A DNA stretch of 59,489 nt from Nocardioides sp. AX2bis (GCF_902506435.1 NZ_LR733215.1:1397707-1457195), one strand, 5' to 3'. Counted from the first letter of the stretch, positions 30,638 to 41,270 are shown. Program-made: numbers and translations. Notes: a model not told the origin generated them from the sequence alone.

Positions 30638-31585
30638 ATGCGCCCGCCCACCGACTCCGGCCCCGGCACGTACGACGACGTCCTGCAGCGCCGCAGGGAC
30701 GCGCTGCGCGTCCGGCCGCCCGACCTGCCAGGCCCGGGCGACCCGTACGTGCTCCCGGTTCCGGGGCGGCACGTCTCGCGCCGCGCCGCCGCGGAGCCGC
30801 GGGCGGTCGCCGGGCGCGCGGTGGGAGGGGTGGTCGCCGGTGTCGTGCCGGCGCCGCTGCGCGGGCGGGTCGCGCTCGGCGGTGCCCAGCTCGCGGTGCT
30901 CGCGGTGGTCGTCGCGGTGGCGCTCAGCGTGACGGCGTGGTGGGTGCTGCGGGCCGACGCCCGGGCGGTCGAGGCCCCGGCGCCCGCGGTCGGGCTGGAG
31001 CCGGCGGCGGACCTGGTCGCGCTGGAACCGGTGGCGGCGACGCCGGGGACCACGGGGATGGCGGAGCCGGCAGGGCCGGCAGGGCCGGTGGATGCGTCGT
31101 CCGCGGCGCCGGAGGGCGAGGTCACGGTCGACGTCGCCGGCCGCGTACGCCGCCCGGGCGTCGTCACGCTGCCCTCCGGCTCGCGGGTGGTGGACGCCCT
31201 CCAGGAGGCCGGCGGGGCCCGGCCCGGTGTCGACCTGTCCCCGCTCAACCTGGCCCGGGTCCTCGACGACGGTGAGCAGGTCCTCGTCGGTGCGCCGGCC
31301 GCCGGGACGACGACCGCGGGAGCGCCCGCACCCGCTGCCCCGGCTGCCCCGGTTGCCCCGGGTGCCCCGACCGCCGCGGCGGGGACGCCGGTGGGCACGG
31401 TGGACCTCAACACCGCCGACGTCGTGGCGCTGGAGGCGCTGCCCGAGGTCGGTCCGGTGACGGCGGCCGCGATCGTGGCCTGGCGGGAGGAGAACGGCGG
31501 TTTCACCGCGGTGGAGGAGCTGCTCGAGGTGGACGGGATCGGCGAGGTCACGCTGGCGCAGATCGCCCCGCACGCGACGGTCTGA
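30638..31585 (+). CDS. comEA: ComEA-like DNA-binding protein
   Basis: 315-aa membrane-anchored DNA receptor homologue. An Arg-rich cytoplasmic N-terminus is followed by one transmembrane helix (about 84-104), a Pro/Ala-rich spacer, an SLBB domain (VDVAGRVRRPGVVTLPSGSR), a Pro/Ala linker and a C-terminal helix-hairpin-helix pair (VDLNTADVVALEALPEVGP and AIVAWREENGGF). comEC starts 9 nt after the stop. Probably part of a DNA-uptake module. Confidence 0.92.
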   Translation: MRPPTDSGPGTYDDVLQRRRDALRVRPPDLPGPGDPYVLPVPGRHVSRRAAAEPRAVAGRAVGGVVAGVVPAPLRGRVALGGAQLAVLAVVVAVALSVTAWWVLRADARAVEAPAPAVGLEPAADLVALEPVAATPGTTGMAEPAGPAGPVDASSAAPEGEVTVDVAGRVRRPGVVTLPSGSRVVDALQEAGGARPGVDLSPLNLARVLDDGEQVLVGAPAAGTTTAGAPAPAAPAAPVAPGAPTAAAGTPVGTVDLNTADVVALEALPEVGPVTAAAIVAWREENGGFTAVEELLEVDGIGEVTLAQIAPHATV

Positions 31586-31594
31586 GAGCCGGCC

Positions 31595-33943
31595 GTGAGG
31601 GTCCCGGCCGCCGAGGACGAGCCGCGCCGTACCGACCTGCGGCTGGTGCTGGTGGGGGCGGCCGCCTGGGTCGGGGCGCTGCTGGCGCGGGCGTACGGCG
31701 GTCCCGCCGTCCTGCTCCCGGTCCTGCTGGTGCCGGTCGTGGTGGTCGGCGCCGTCGCGACCCGGCGTGGGCCGGCGCCCCTCGTGACCGTGCTCGGCGT
31801 GCTGGTCGCCCTGGGCGCGGGTGCGGGCGCGACGGTGCTGCGAGCCGAGGCGGTCACGCAGAGCCCGGTGACGGCGCTGGCCGCCGAGGGCGCGGCGGTG
31901 ACCCTGACCGGCCATGTGGTCACGGACCCGCGCACGGTGGAGGGGAGGTTCGCCGACCTGGTCGCCGTCCGCCTCGACGTCCGCGACGTCACCGGCCGGG
32001 GGGACCGCTTCCTGCTCTCCGCGCCCGTGCTCGTCCTGGGTGGGCCGGAGTGGGCCTCGGTCGAGCTCGGGTCCGAGGTCACGACGACGGGCCGGCTCGC
32101 CGCCGCCGACGACCCCGACCTGGCGGCGCTCCTGCTGGGCGGCCGGGCGCCCGAGGTGGTCTCACCGCCCGGTCCTGCCTGGCGCGCCGCCACGCGGCTG
32201 CGCACGAGCATCCGGACCGCCGTCGACCACCGCCCACCCGAGCAGGCCGCCCTCGTGCCGGCCCTGGTCGACGGCGACGACGCCGGGCTCGACCCCGCCC
32301 TGGAGGCCGACTTCGCGACGACGGGCCTGACCCACCTGACCGCGGTGAGCGGCACCAACCTCACCCTGGTGGTCGGGTTCCTGCTGGTGCTCGCGCGCTG
32401 GGTCGGTGTCCGCGGCCGGTGGCTGATGGTCGTCGGGGCCCTCGGCGTGGTCGGGTTCGTGCTGCTCGCCCGCACCGAGCCGAGCGTGCTGCGGGCCGCC
32501 GCCATGGGCACCGTCGGCCTGCTGGCCTTCGGGCTCGACGGCCGGGACCGGGCGCTGCGTGCCCTCGGCCTGGCGGTGCTGGTCCTCGTGCTGCTGCAGC
32601 CGCACCTGGCCGCGGCGGCCGGCTTCGCGCTGTCGGTGCTCGCGACGGCCGGCATCGTCCTGCTAGGCCCCGGGATGCGCGACGCCCTCGCCGGGTGGCT
32701 GCCCCGGGTGCTGGCCGAGGCGGTCGCCGTGCCCCTGGCCGCCCAGCTGGCCTGCACCCCGGTGGTGGCCGCGATCTCGGGGCAGGTGAGCCTGGTGGCC
32801 GTCGGCGCCAACCTGCTGGTCGGGCCGGTGGTGGGTCCCGCCACCGTCCTCGGCCTCGTCGCGGGGCTGGTGGGGCTGCCGGGGGGGTTCGCGGAGACGG
32901 TGTCGCGGGGGCCCGGCACGCTCGCGGCCTGGTGCGTGGGGTGGATCGTCCTGGTGGCCCGGAGGGGCGCTGACCTGCCGCTGCCGGCGCTGACGTGGGG
33001 GACCGGGGTGCTCGCGCTGGCGGTCCTCACGCTGCTGACCGTGCTGGTGGCGCTGCTCGCACCGTGGGTGCTCAGACGGCGCGTCCTGGCCGTGCTGGTG
33101 GTCGTGGTCCTCGTCGCCGTGGTGGGGGCACGGGTCCCGCTGCCCGGGAGCTCCTGGCCGCCGACGGGCTGGGTGGCGGTGGCGTGCGACGTGGGACAGG
33201 GCGACGCCCTGGTGCTGCGGTCCGGTCCGGGCAGCGCGGTGGTGGTCGACGCCGGACCGGAGCCGGCGCTGGTCGACGGGTGCCTCGGCCGGCTCGGCGT
33301 CACGCAGGTCCCGCTGGTCGTGCTGACCCACTTCCACGCCGACCACGTCGACGGGCTGCCCGGCGTGCTGGAGGACCGTGCGGTGGGCCATGTGGTCACG
33401 ACCCGGGTGCACGACCCGCCCTCGGGTGCCGCCCAGGTCGCCGACGACCTCGCGGCCGCGGGCGACGCCGCGGCCGTGCCGGCGCCACCCGGCACCGTCC
33501 GGGTCGGTGACGTGGTCCTCCAGGTGCTCTGGCCCGAGCCCGGGCCGGTCACCGACGGCGCGGGCGACGGGTCGGGCGCGAACGACGCCAGCGTGGTCCT
33601 GCTGGCCGAGGTGGGGGGCGTACGCCTGCTCCTGACCGGCGACGTGGAGCCGACCGGCCAGGCCCGGATCGCTGCCGAGCTGGGCGGCGCCGACCTCGGC
33701 GTCGACGTGCTCAAGGTGCCCCACCACGGCAGCGCGTACCAGGACCTCGACTGGCTCACCGGGCTGGCGGCGGGCACCGCGCTGGTCTCGGTGGGTGCGG
33801 ACAACGACTACGGCCACCCCGCGCCCGACGTCCTCTCCACCCTGGAGGCGGCCGGCACCGCGGTCCACCGCACCGACGAGGAGGGTGACCTCGCGGTCGT
33901 CCCTGGCCCCGACGGCGGGCCCGTGACGGTGGTCGGCCGGTGA
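31595..33943 (+). CDS. comEC: ComEC/Rec2 DNA-translocation channel
   Basis: 782-aa membrane protein: an N-terminal DUF4131-type region, a multi-helix Competence domain (TGLTHLTAVSGTNLTLVVGF is its hallmark) and a C-terminal metallo-beta-lactamase domain with DVGQGDALVL, VVDAGPE, the zinc motif THFHADHVDG (about 578), LLTGDVE and KVPHHGS. It would carry single-stranded DNA through the inner membrane. GTG start 9 nt behind comEA, so an operon. Whether the strain is competent cannot be read. Confidence 0.94.
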   Translation: MRVPAAEDEPRRTDLRLVLVGAAAWVGALLARAYGGPAVLLPVLLVPVVVVGAVATRRGPAPLVTVLGVLVALGAGAGATVLRAEAVTQSPVTALAAEGAAVTLTGHVVTDPRTVEGRFADLVAVRLDVRDVTGRGDRFLLSAPVLVLGGPEWASVELGSEVTTTGRLAAADDPDLAALLLGGRAPEVVSPPGPAWRAATRLRTSIRTAVDHRPPEQAALVPALVDGDDAGLDPALEADFATTGLTHLTAVSGTNLTLVVGFLLVLARWVGVRGRWLMVVGALGVVGFVLLARTEPSVLRAAAMGTVGLLAFGLDGRDRALRALGLAVLVLVLLQPHLAAAAGFALSVLATAGIVLLGPGMRDALAGWLPRVLAEAVAVPLAAQLACTPVVAAISGQVSLVAVGANLLVGPVVGPATVLGLVAGLVGLPGGFAETVSRGPGTLAAWCVGWIVLVARRGADLPLPALTWGTGVLALAVLTLLTVLVALLAPWVLRRRVLAVLVVVVLVAVVGARVPLPGSSWPPTGWVAVACDVGQGDALVLRSGPGSAVVVDAGPEPALVDGCLGRLGVTQVPLVVLTHFHADHVDGLPGVLEDRAVGHVVTTRVHDPPSGAAQVADDLAAAGDAAAVPAPPGTVRVGDVVLQVLWPEPGPVTDGAGDGSGANDASVVLLAEVGGVRLLLTGDVEPTGQARIAAELGGADLGVDVLKVPHHGSAYQDLDWLTGLAAGTALVSVGADNDYGHPAPDVLSTLEAAGTAVHRTDEEGDLAVVPGPDGGPVTVVGR

Positions 33944-34003
33944 GCCGTCCGGACGGGCCGAGCCCGGACCGGGTGTGTCGGCGCGTTGTGGGAGGCTGCT
34001 CGC

Positions 34004-34978
34004 ATGTCACCTGCTGACGTCCTGGGCCGGGTGCTGCTGGTGACCGGCAAGGAGGAGTACCTCGCCGAGCGCGTCGTCACCCGGGTCCGCGGCGTGGTCC
34101 GCGGGCACGACGCCGAGGCCGAGCTGGCCGACACCGATGCCTCGTCGCTGAGCCTGGCGACCCTGGGCGAGTTGGCGGCGCCCTCGCTGTTCTCCACCGT
34201 CCGCTGCGTCGTCGTGCGTGGCCTGCAGGACCTCCCCGAGGAGTCGGCGGCCGGCCTGCTGTCCTACGCCGCCGCGCCGGCCGAGGACGTCGCGCTCGTC
34301 CTGGTCCACGGCGGGGGCCAGAAGGGCACCGGGCTGCTGGCCAAGCTGCGCAAGGTCGCTGCGGTCACCGAGGAGAAGACCGGGGAGGTCAAGGCCTCCG
34401 AGCTGTCGGCCTTCGTGGCCGGCGAGGTCCGGGCCCACGGGGCAACCATCGACCGCGAGGGTGCCCAGGCGCTGGTGCAGGCCGTCGGTCACGACCTGCG
34501 CGGCCTGGCCGCCGCGGCCTCGCAGCTGGCCTCCGACTTCGGACGGGCGCGGATCACCGAGGAGGTCGTCGGCCGCTACTTCGGCGGCCGCGCCGAGGCC
34601 AAGTCCTTCGCCGTGGCCGACGCCGCCTTCGCCGGTCGCCGCCAGGCGGCGCTCGAGGAGCTGCGCTGGGCGCTCGACAACGGCACGGCACCGGTGCTGG
34701 TCACCTCGGCCTTCGCCGGCAGCGTCCGGGGCATGGCCCGCTACAAGGGGGCGCCGCGGGGCATGCGGGAGGCCGACCTGGCGCGCGAGATCGGCGTCCC
34801 GCCGTGGAAGGTCCGCCAGGTGCGCGACCAGTCCCGGTCCTGGCCCGACGAGGCCCTCGCGGCCGCGATCCGGGCCGTGGCGCGCGCCGACGCCGACGTG
34901 AAGGGCGCGGCCAGCGACGCGGCGTACACCCTGGAGCGCCTGGTGCTCACGGTTGCGGCGCTGCGCGACGCGCGCTGA
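34004..34978 (+). CDS. holA: DNA polymerase III delta subunit
   Basis: 324-aa clamp-loader delta subunit that opens the beta clamp. Weakly conserved as usual, but shows the N-terminal LVTGKEEYLAERVV, central LVLVHGGGQKGTGLLAKLRK, and the C-terminal EIGVPPWKVRQVRDQSRSW block typical of HolA. Its place between comEC and rpsT is the normal one. The ATG at 34004 fits a -10-like GAGGCT 6 nt upstream (33992-33997), so leaderless; a start 18 nt earlier is less likely. Confidence 0.93.
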   Translation: MSPADVLGRVLLVTGKEEYLAERVVTRVRGVVRGHDAEAELADTDASSLSLATLGELAAPSLFSTVRCVVVRGLQDLPEESAAGLLSYAAAPAEDVALVLVHGGGQKGTGLLAKLRKVAAVTEEKTGEVKASELSAFVAGEVRAHGATIDREGAQALVQAVGHDLRGLAAAASQLASDFGRARITEEVVGRYFGGRAEAKSFAVADAAFAGRRQAALEELRWALDNGTAPVLVTSAFAGSVRGMARYKGAPRGMREADLAREIGVPPWKVRQVRDQSRSWPDEALAAAIRAVARADADVKGAASDAAYTLERLVLTVAALRDAR

Positions 34979-35005
34979 CCTGCGTACCGACGCCCGGGGA
35001 CGACG

Positions 35006-35035
35006 ACGACCCGCCGGGGAACCCCGGCGGGTCGT
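35006..35035. terminator. bidirectional terminator between holA and rpsT
   Basis: 14-bp perfect stem ACGACCCGCCGGGG/CCCCGGCGGGTCGT with a 2-nt AA spacer, between convergent genes. Confidence 0.8.
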
Positions 35036-35068
35036 GACGTCAGGCTCGGCCGCCCAGGCGGCGCCGGC

Positions 35069-35326
35069 TCAGAGAGAGGCGGTGCGCTTGCCGATGGCCG
35101 ACTTACGGTTGGCGGCCTGGTTCTTGTGGATGACGCCCTTGGAGACGGCCTTGTCGAGCTTGCGGGTCGCAGCCTGACCGAGGGTCGCCGCGGTCGAGTC
35201 GCCGGAGTCGGCGGCCTCGCGGAACTTGCGGATGGCGGTCTTGAGGTCGCTCTTGACCGCCTTGTTGCGCTGGTGACGCTTCTCGTTCTGCTTGATCCGC
35301 TTGATCTGGGACTTGATGTTCGCCAC
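35069..35326 (-). CDS. rpsT: 30S ribosomal protein S20
   Basis: 85-aa basic 16S-rRNA-binding protein: [20 protein letters not shown] at the start and the [19 protein letters not shown]-terminal helix are diagnostic. Convergent to holA, the standard actinobacterial arrangement. Confidence 0.99.
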   Translation of the reverse strand: MANIKSQIKRIKQNEKRHQRNKAVKSDLKTAIRKFREAADSGDSTAATLGQAATRKLDKAVSKGVIHKNQAANRKSAIGKRTASL

Positions 35327-35413
35327 TGCTACGCCTTCGTCGTCGGGTGTGCTGCCGGTCGGTGCCTGGTACGTCTGGTGAGCGGGCGCGTCAGCGCCCC
35401 ACTGCGACAGGCA

Positions 35414-35442
35414 AGGCTAGCAGCGGGCCCGGAGGCGCCCAA
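35414..35442 (-). promoter_or_regulatory. rpsT: rpsT promoter
   Basis: On the minus strand TTGGGC (-35, 35442-35437), 17 nt, then TAGCCT (-10, 35419-35414). The predicted leader is about 80 nt, long enough for control by S20, though no specific structure was identified. Confidence 0.6.
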
Positions 35443-35521
35443 ATCAGGCGCCGGGCCACCGGCGTCAGCCGTTGCCGTCGACACCCAGCCTACGGGCCGC
35501 GCCAGCCAGGGCAGCGGCGGC

Positions 35522-36502
35522 TCACCGCCAGCCCCGGCGCTCGCAGAGCCAGGTCCAGCAGACCTCGGCCTGCCACCGCTGCGCCTCGCGGACGTGCGGC
35601 GAGGTGGTCGGCACCGGCAGCGTCGCCGAGTGCAGGAACATGCCGGTGACGAGCGCGAGCAGCGCGTCGACGTCGGCGGGTCGCACGTCGCGGGTCAGGG
35701 GCCCACGGGCCAGGACCTCGTCGACGTCCAGGCCGTCGCCGCGGGGGCCGATCATCAGCAGCACGGTGTCGACCCAGGCGGCCCCGATCGCGGGCCAGGC
35801 CCAGTCGCAGACCAGGGTCCGGCCGTCGTCGGCGAGGAGCAGGTTGTCGTCCCGGACCTCGGTGTGGACCACGGTCGAGCCGGCCGTGGCCGCGCCGAAG
35901 CCCGCGGCGAGCCGGGCGGCCTGCTCGCGGCGCTCGGCCAGCAGCGGGAACGCGACCGCGGCGACCCGCGGCAGGTGCCAGTACCCCGGTGCGTCCGCGA
36001 GGTCGTCGGCCAGCGTGGCCGGGCCGGACCTTGCCACCAGCCCCGCGGGCGCGGGGGTCAGCGCCCCGGCGGTCTGCGTGAGCGCGTCGACGCAGCGGTC
36101 CAGGTCCGCGGCGTCCCACGGCCGGCCCGGCGGCCGGGCCTCGACGTGCTCGAGGCCCAGCACGACCCACTCGTCGTCCTCGTGGACCCACCGCAGCGCG
36201 GGAGCCGGGACGGTGCCCGGCAGGGCCGCGAGCGTGCGGGCCTCCGCGCGGTACGACCCGGCGAACGCGCGCTGCGCCTGCACGGACGCCGCCTTGACGA
36301 AGTGGCGGCTGCCGTCGGCGCAGGTGAGCACCGAGGCGAACGCCGGCGTGAAACCACCGCCCTGGGAGACGGCCTCGACGACGGGGGAGCCGCACCGCTG
36401 CTCCACCAGGCGCCGCACGGGGACCGGCAGGAACCGCCACTCCAGGCGCCGGGCGGTACGCCCGTGCGGGACCAGCGAAGGGATCGGGGAGGGGGCCACC
36501 AC
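35522..36502 (-). CDS. aminoglycoside phosphotransferase (APH)-fold kinase-like protein
   Basis: 326-aa protein of the APH/choline-kinase-like family: HFVKAAS (nucleotide-binding Lys region), catalytic loop HTEVRDDNLLL and metal-binding Asp in LVCDWAWPAIG. In the catalytic loop the usual Asp (HxD) is Glu, which could lower or abolish transfer activity. GTG start with a -10-like GACGAT 6 nt upstream, so possibly leaderless. Divergent from nothing close; downstream is rpsT on the same strand. The family has many substrates, so antibiotic resistance should not be assumed. Confidence 0.8.
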   Translation of the reverse strand: MVAPSPIPSLVPHGRTARRLEWRFLPVPVRRLVEQRCGSPVVEAVSQGGGFTPAFASVLTCADGSRHFVKAASVQAQRAFAGSYRAEARTLAALPGTVPAPALRWVHEDDEWVVLGLEHVEARPPGRPWDAADLDRCVDALTQTAGALTPAPAGLVARSGPATLADDLADAPGYWHLPRVAAVAFPLLAERREQAARLAAGFGAATAGSTVVHTEVRDDNLLLADDGRTLVCDWAWPAIGAAWVDTVLLMIGPRGDGLDVDEVLARGPLTRDVRPADVDALLALVTGMFLHSATLPVPTTSPHVREAQRWQAEVCWTWLCERRGWR

Positions 36503-36515
36503 GGCACCATCGTCG

Positions 36516-36572
36516 CCGAGATGACGCTCCCGACCGGCCGAGGTGACGCTCGCGGCGCGTCGAGATGACGAT
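36516..36572 (-). repeat. ~57-bp interspersed repeat, left copy
   Basis: Read on the minus strand it contains CGTCATCTCGACGCGCCGCG, then GCGTCACCTCGG and GCGTCATCTCGG: three spaced GCGTCAYCTCGR motifs. A close copy lies in plus orientation at 39109-39165, so the pair is inverted and encloses the PPOX-SnoaL and second phoD genes. Confidence 0.7.
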
Positions 36573-36602
36573 TTCGGCGCCTTCGACCCGTTCCGGGAGG
36601 CG

Positions 36603-37391
36603 TCAGGCGGGCACCTCGGCCTCGGTCTCGTAGCGGTGCACCGCGGTGATCAGCCCGTCGGCCACCTCGAAGACCACCCACGTGTCGGCCGGCTCGGTGG
36701 TCGGGACGTCGGCGGGCGCGTCAGGCGTACGCCACCGGGCGCGCTCGTGGACCACGACGCGGCCACCGTCCGCGGTCAGCTCGTGCTGGGGCTCCAGGGA
36801 GATCCCGGACCGCTCGAGCCAGGCCCGCATGACCTCGGTCCCGCGGGCCTCCCCGCGCGGACCACCCACCGCGACGTCGGGGGAGCAGAGCACCAGCGCC
36901 CGGCGTACGGCGCCGGCCTCGACGGCCTCGTGCCAGGCCGCGACGACCCGGGCGGGGTCCTGCTCGGGCACCGAGCCGAGCGCGCGCACCAGCTCCACGA
37001 CCACGGCGACCCGGTCGGGGTTGGGGCGCGGCACGCGGTAGCGGCGGGCGTACCGCTCCTCGGCCTCGGCCACGACCGCCGGGTCCTCGCTGACCCGGGC
37101 GGTGCCCTCGAGCGAGGTCCACCACCGCCCGTCGACCGTGCCGATCGCGACCGGCACGCCGTCCTCGCCGCCGGCGCGGATGTTGCGGGCCTTGACCGAG
37201 CCGCGGGAGGTGACCGCCCATGCGCGTCTGCCGTCGGCGTCGAGCACGACGCCCATCGGCGTGACGTGCAGCCCGCCGTCGGGACGCGGCGTGGTCACCG
37301 TGCAGAGGTGCCGCTCGCGCCAGAACGAGAGGTACGCCGGGTCGGCCAGGCGGGCGAGCGGGCGCGGCAGGTCGGAGGACGGGTCGGTCAC
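36603..37391 (-). CDS. PPOX-class (F420/flavin split-barrel) protein fused to a SnoaL-like domain
   Basis: 262-aa two-domain protein. Residues about 1-135 form a split-barrel PPOX domain of the F420- or FMN-binding type (LADPAYLSFWRERHLCTVTT, HVTPMGVVLDADGRRAWAVTS, GSVKARNIRAGG). Residues about 145-262 resemble a SnoaL/NTF2-like fold (AAWHEAVEAGAVRRALVLCS ... WVVFEVADGLITAVHRYE). The two families are usually separate, so this is an unusual fusion. GTG 37391 is chosen because it lies 6 nt from CAGACT and skips a poorly conserved prefix. phoD lies 42 nt upstream on the same strand. Substrate unknown. Confidence 0.8.
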   Translation of the reverse strand: MTDPSSDLPRPLARLADPAYLSFWRERHLCTVTTPRPDGGLHVTPMGVVLDADGRRAWAVTSRGSVKARNIRAGGEDGVPVAIGTVDGRWWTSLEGTARVSEDPAVVAEAEERYARRYRVPRPNPDRVAVVVELVRALGSVPEQDPARVVAAWHEAVEAGAVRRALVLCSPDVAVGGPRGEARGTEVMRAWLERSGISLEPQHELTADGGRVVVHERARWRTPDAPADVPTTEPADTWVVFEVADGLITAVHRYETEAEVPA

Positions 37392-37433
37392 GCCCCCAGT
37401 CTGCCGTCCCCGGTCTGCTGCGCCCACCGCCGG

Positions 37434-39020
37434 TCAGCGGTCCTCGGGCTCCAGCGTCCTCGACCACAGCGCGCCGCCCTCGACGTCACGCAGCGTCACC
37501 GTCAGCGCCTGGGTGGTGCCGTCGATGCCGACCTCGCCGAAGAACTGCGAGCCCTCGGCGGGCGAGGTGTTGGGCCGTGGCGGCGCGGCGACGAACTCGG
37601 CCCGCGGTCCGAAGGTGCCGTCGAGGGCGCTCGGGCCGAACGCGCCGGCGTTGAGCGGCCCGGAGACGAACTCCCAGAACGGGTCGAAGTCGGTGAACGA
37701 CGCGCGCTCGGGGGAGTAGTGGTGCGCAGCGGTGTAGTGGACGTCGGCGGTCAGCCACACGTGGTTGCGGATGCCGAGCCGCTTCAGCCCCCGCAGCACC
37801 GTGGCGAGGTCGATCTCGCGGCCCAGCGGCGAGCCGCCGTCGCCCTGCGCGATGCCCTCCTGGGCGGTGCCGTCGGGCACGACGAGGCCGATCGGGAGGT
37901 CGGCGGCGATCACCTTCCAGGTGGCGCGCGAGCGCTCGAGCTCGCGCAGCAGCCAGCGGGTCTGCGTACGCCCCAGGACGCCACCGTCGCCGGTCGTCTC
38001 GTCGTTGGCGGTGTTCGGGTCCTTCGCGCTGCGCATGTCGAGCACGAACAGGTCCAGCATCGGTCCGAGGTGCAGCACGCGGTAGACGCGCCCGTCGGGG
38101 TCCGGCGAGATCGGGGCGACCGGGAGGTACTCGTGGAAGGCCCGCTTCGCGCGCCGCGCGAGCACGTCGACGCGGCGCTCGGTGTAGCGCTCGTCGGTGA
38201 GGACCTCGCCGGGGTACCAGTTGTTGGTGACCTCGTGGTCGTCCCACTGCGCCACGATCGGCGTCTGTGCCAGGAACGCGCGCCAGTTGTCGGCCTCGAG
38301 GTTGTAGCGGTACTGCCCCCGGAACTCCGCCAGGGTCTCGGCGACCTTGCTCTTCTCCGGGGTGACCAGGTTGGTCCAGGTCTCGCCGGAGGGCAGCAGC
38401 ACCTGCTCCTCGAGCGGCCCGTCGGCGTAGACGTTGTCGCCGCTGCAGAGGAAGAAGTCGGCGTCGCGGGCGGTCATCGCGTCCGCGATGCGGAACCCGC
38501 CGTACGCCGGGTTGACGCCCCAGCCCTGCCCGGCGATGTCGCCGGACCACAGGAACGAGACGTCGGCCGGGCGGCGCGACGCCGTGCGCAGGTGTCCGGT
38601 CCCGGGTCGGCTGGTGGCCTGGCGCCGGTGCTCGTCGACCGCGGTGATGCGGTAGAAGACGTCGCGCCCCGCCGGCAGCCCGCGCAGCGGCACCTGGCCG
38701 GTGAGGTCGGTGCGCGGCGTCACCAGCGGGCCGCGCACCCAGCGGGAGCGCCGGAACGACGGGTCCGCCGAGACCTCGGCCCAGAGCCTGGAGGGTCGGT
38801 CGGCGCGCGCCCACAGCTGGCCGGAGTCGACGCCGACGTCCCCGGCGGCGACGCCGTGCGTCAGCCGGGGGCGGTCCCGGCGTACGAGCGCGGGCGCCGC
38901 TGAGGGAGCGGTGGCCCCCGCCGTCGCGGCCGACGCTGCGGACGAGGGGAGGAGGACGGCGCCACCGAGCAGCGGCACCGCCCCGAGCAGGGCACGACGC
39001 GAGGGTCCCGAGGAGGTCAT
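37434..39020 (-). CDS. phoD: PhoD-family alkaline phosphatase, second copy
   Basis: 528-aa exported phosphatase: Tat signal SRRALLGAVPLLGGAVLLPS, N-terminal LTHGVAAGDVGVDSGQLWAR, catalytic blocks FLWSGDIAGQGWG, FFLCSGDNVYADG, VAQWDDHEVTNNWYPGE and WLTADVHYTAAHHY. The FLWSGD block replaces the FASCSN of the first copy, so the two belong to different PhoD subgroups and are not recent duplicates. A GGGGAAGG-type ribosome site precedes the ATG. A weaker PHO-box-like element lies 18 nt upstream of the start. Confidence 0.92.
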   Translation of the reverse strand: MTSSGPSRRALLGAVPLLGGAVLLPSSAASAATAGATAPSAAPALVRRDRPRLTHGVAAGDVGVDSGQLWARADRPSRLWAEVSADPSFRRSRWVRGPLVTPRTDLTGQVPLRGLPAGRDVFYRITAVDEHRRQATSRPGTGHLRTASRRPADVSFLWSGDIAGQGWGVNPAYGGFRIADAMTARDADFFLCSGDNVYADGPLEEQVLLPSGETWTNLVTPEKSKVAETLAEFRGQYRYNLEADNWRAFLAQTPIVAQWDDHEVTNNWYPGEVLTDERYTERRVDVLARRAKRAFHEYLPVAPISPDPDGRVYRVLHLGPMLDLFVLDMRSAKDPNTANDETTGDGGVLGRTQTRWLLRELERSRATWKVIAADLPIGLVVPDGTAQEGIAQGDGGSPLGREIDLATVLRGLKRLGIRNHVWLTADVHYTAAHHYSPERASFTDFDPFWEFVSGPLNAGAFGPSALDGTFGPRAEFVAAPPRPNTSPAEGSQFFGEVGIDGTTQALTVTLRDVEGGALWSRTLEPEDR

Positions 39021-39037
39021 GGGACACCTTCCCCACG

Positions 39038-39059
39038 CCGGCGTGAACGCCCGACGACC
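39038..39059 (-). promoter_or_regulatory. weak PHO-box-like element upstream of second phoD
   Basis: On the minus strand GGTCGTCGGGC is followed at once by GTTCACGCCGG. The second unit is good and the first is poor. The site is close to the start codon, so it is less convincing than the other two. Confidence 0.35.
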
Positions 39060-39108
39060 GCCGTGGGCCGCGCGGGTGTCCGTACCGGAGCGCGCGGGTG
39101 TCCGGAAG

Positions 39109-39165
39109 TGTCACCTCGACGCGCCGCGGGCGTCATCTCGGCCGTCCGCGAGCGTCATCTCGGCG
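39109..39165 (+). repeat. ~57-bp interspersed repeat, right copy
   Basis: Plus-strand copy of the element at 36516-36572 (roughly 85% identical by eye), with TCACCTCGACGCGCCGCG and two GCGTCATCTCGGC motifs. It lies in the gap before lepA. Confidence 0.7.
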
Positions 39166-39232
39166 GTTCGGTCCGGGGCGGGGGGCCGTGGGACACTGGA
39201 GGGGACCGCCGCCTCGCTACAGAAATGACGAC

Positions 39233-41116
<1,884 letters not shown>

Positions 41117-41122
41117 GTCCGC

Positions 41123-41143
41123 CCCGCTCCGGGGCGGAGCGGG
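41123..41143 (+). terminator. lepA terminator
   Basis: 9-bp perfect stem CCCGCTCCG/CGGAGCGGG with a GGG loop, 7 nt after the lepA stop; no U-tract. Confidence 0.7.
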
Positions 41144-41157
41144 CGTTCCGCTCCGGG

Positions 41158-41270
41158 TTCAGAAGTCCCCGGTCGGCCGGGGACTTCTGAACATGTCCGG
41201 CTTTGCAAAGGCCGACAAGTTCGAAACTTGCCCGTCAAGTACTCGAAAGTCCCCGGTCGACCGGGGACTT
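41158..41270. repeat. cluster of related hairpins sharing AAGTCCCCGGTC
   Basis: A 15-bp stem TTCAGAAGTCCCCGG/CCGGGGACTTCTGAA (41158-41191) is followed by an imperfect GTCCGGCTTT/AAAGGCCGAC hairpin and CAAGTT-CGA-AACTTG. A 24-nt perfect palindrome (41247-41270) then has arms AAGTCCCCGGTC and GACCGGGGACTT. Stems 1 and 4 share sequence. It lies between convergent lepA and a small membrane-protein gene; possible multi-hairpin terminator or repeat element. Confidence 0.6.

Noticed and set aside
39098..39232. 45-residue N-terminal extension of LepA
   Set aside because: It is Arg/Gly/Pro-rich, runs through the 39109-39165 repeat, and the family's N-terminus starts at the GTG at 39233.
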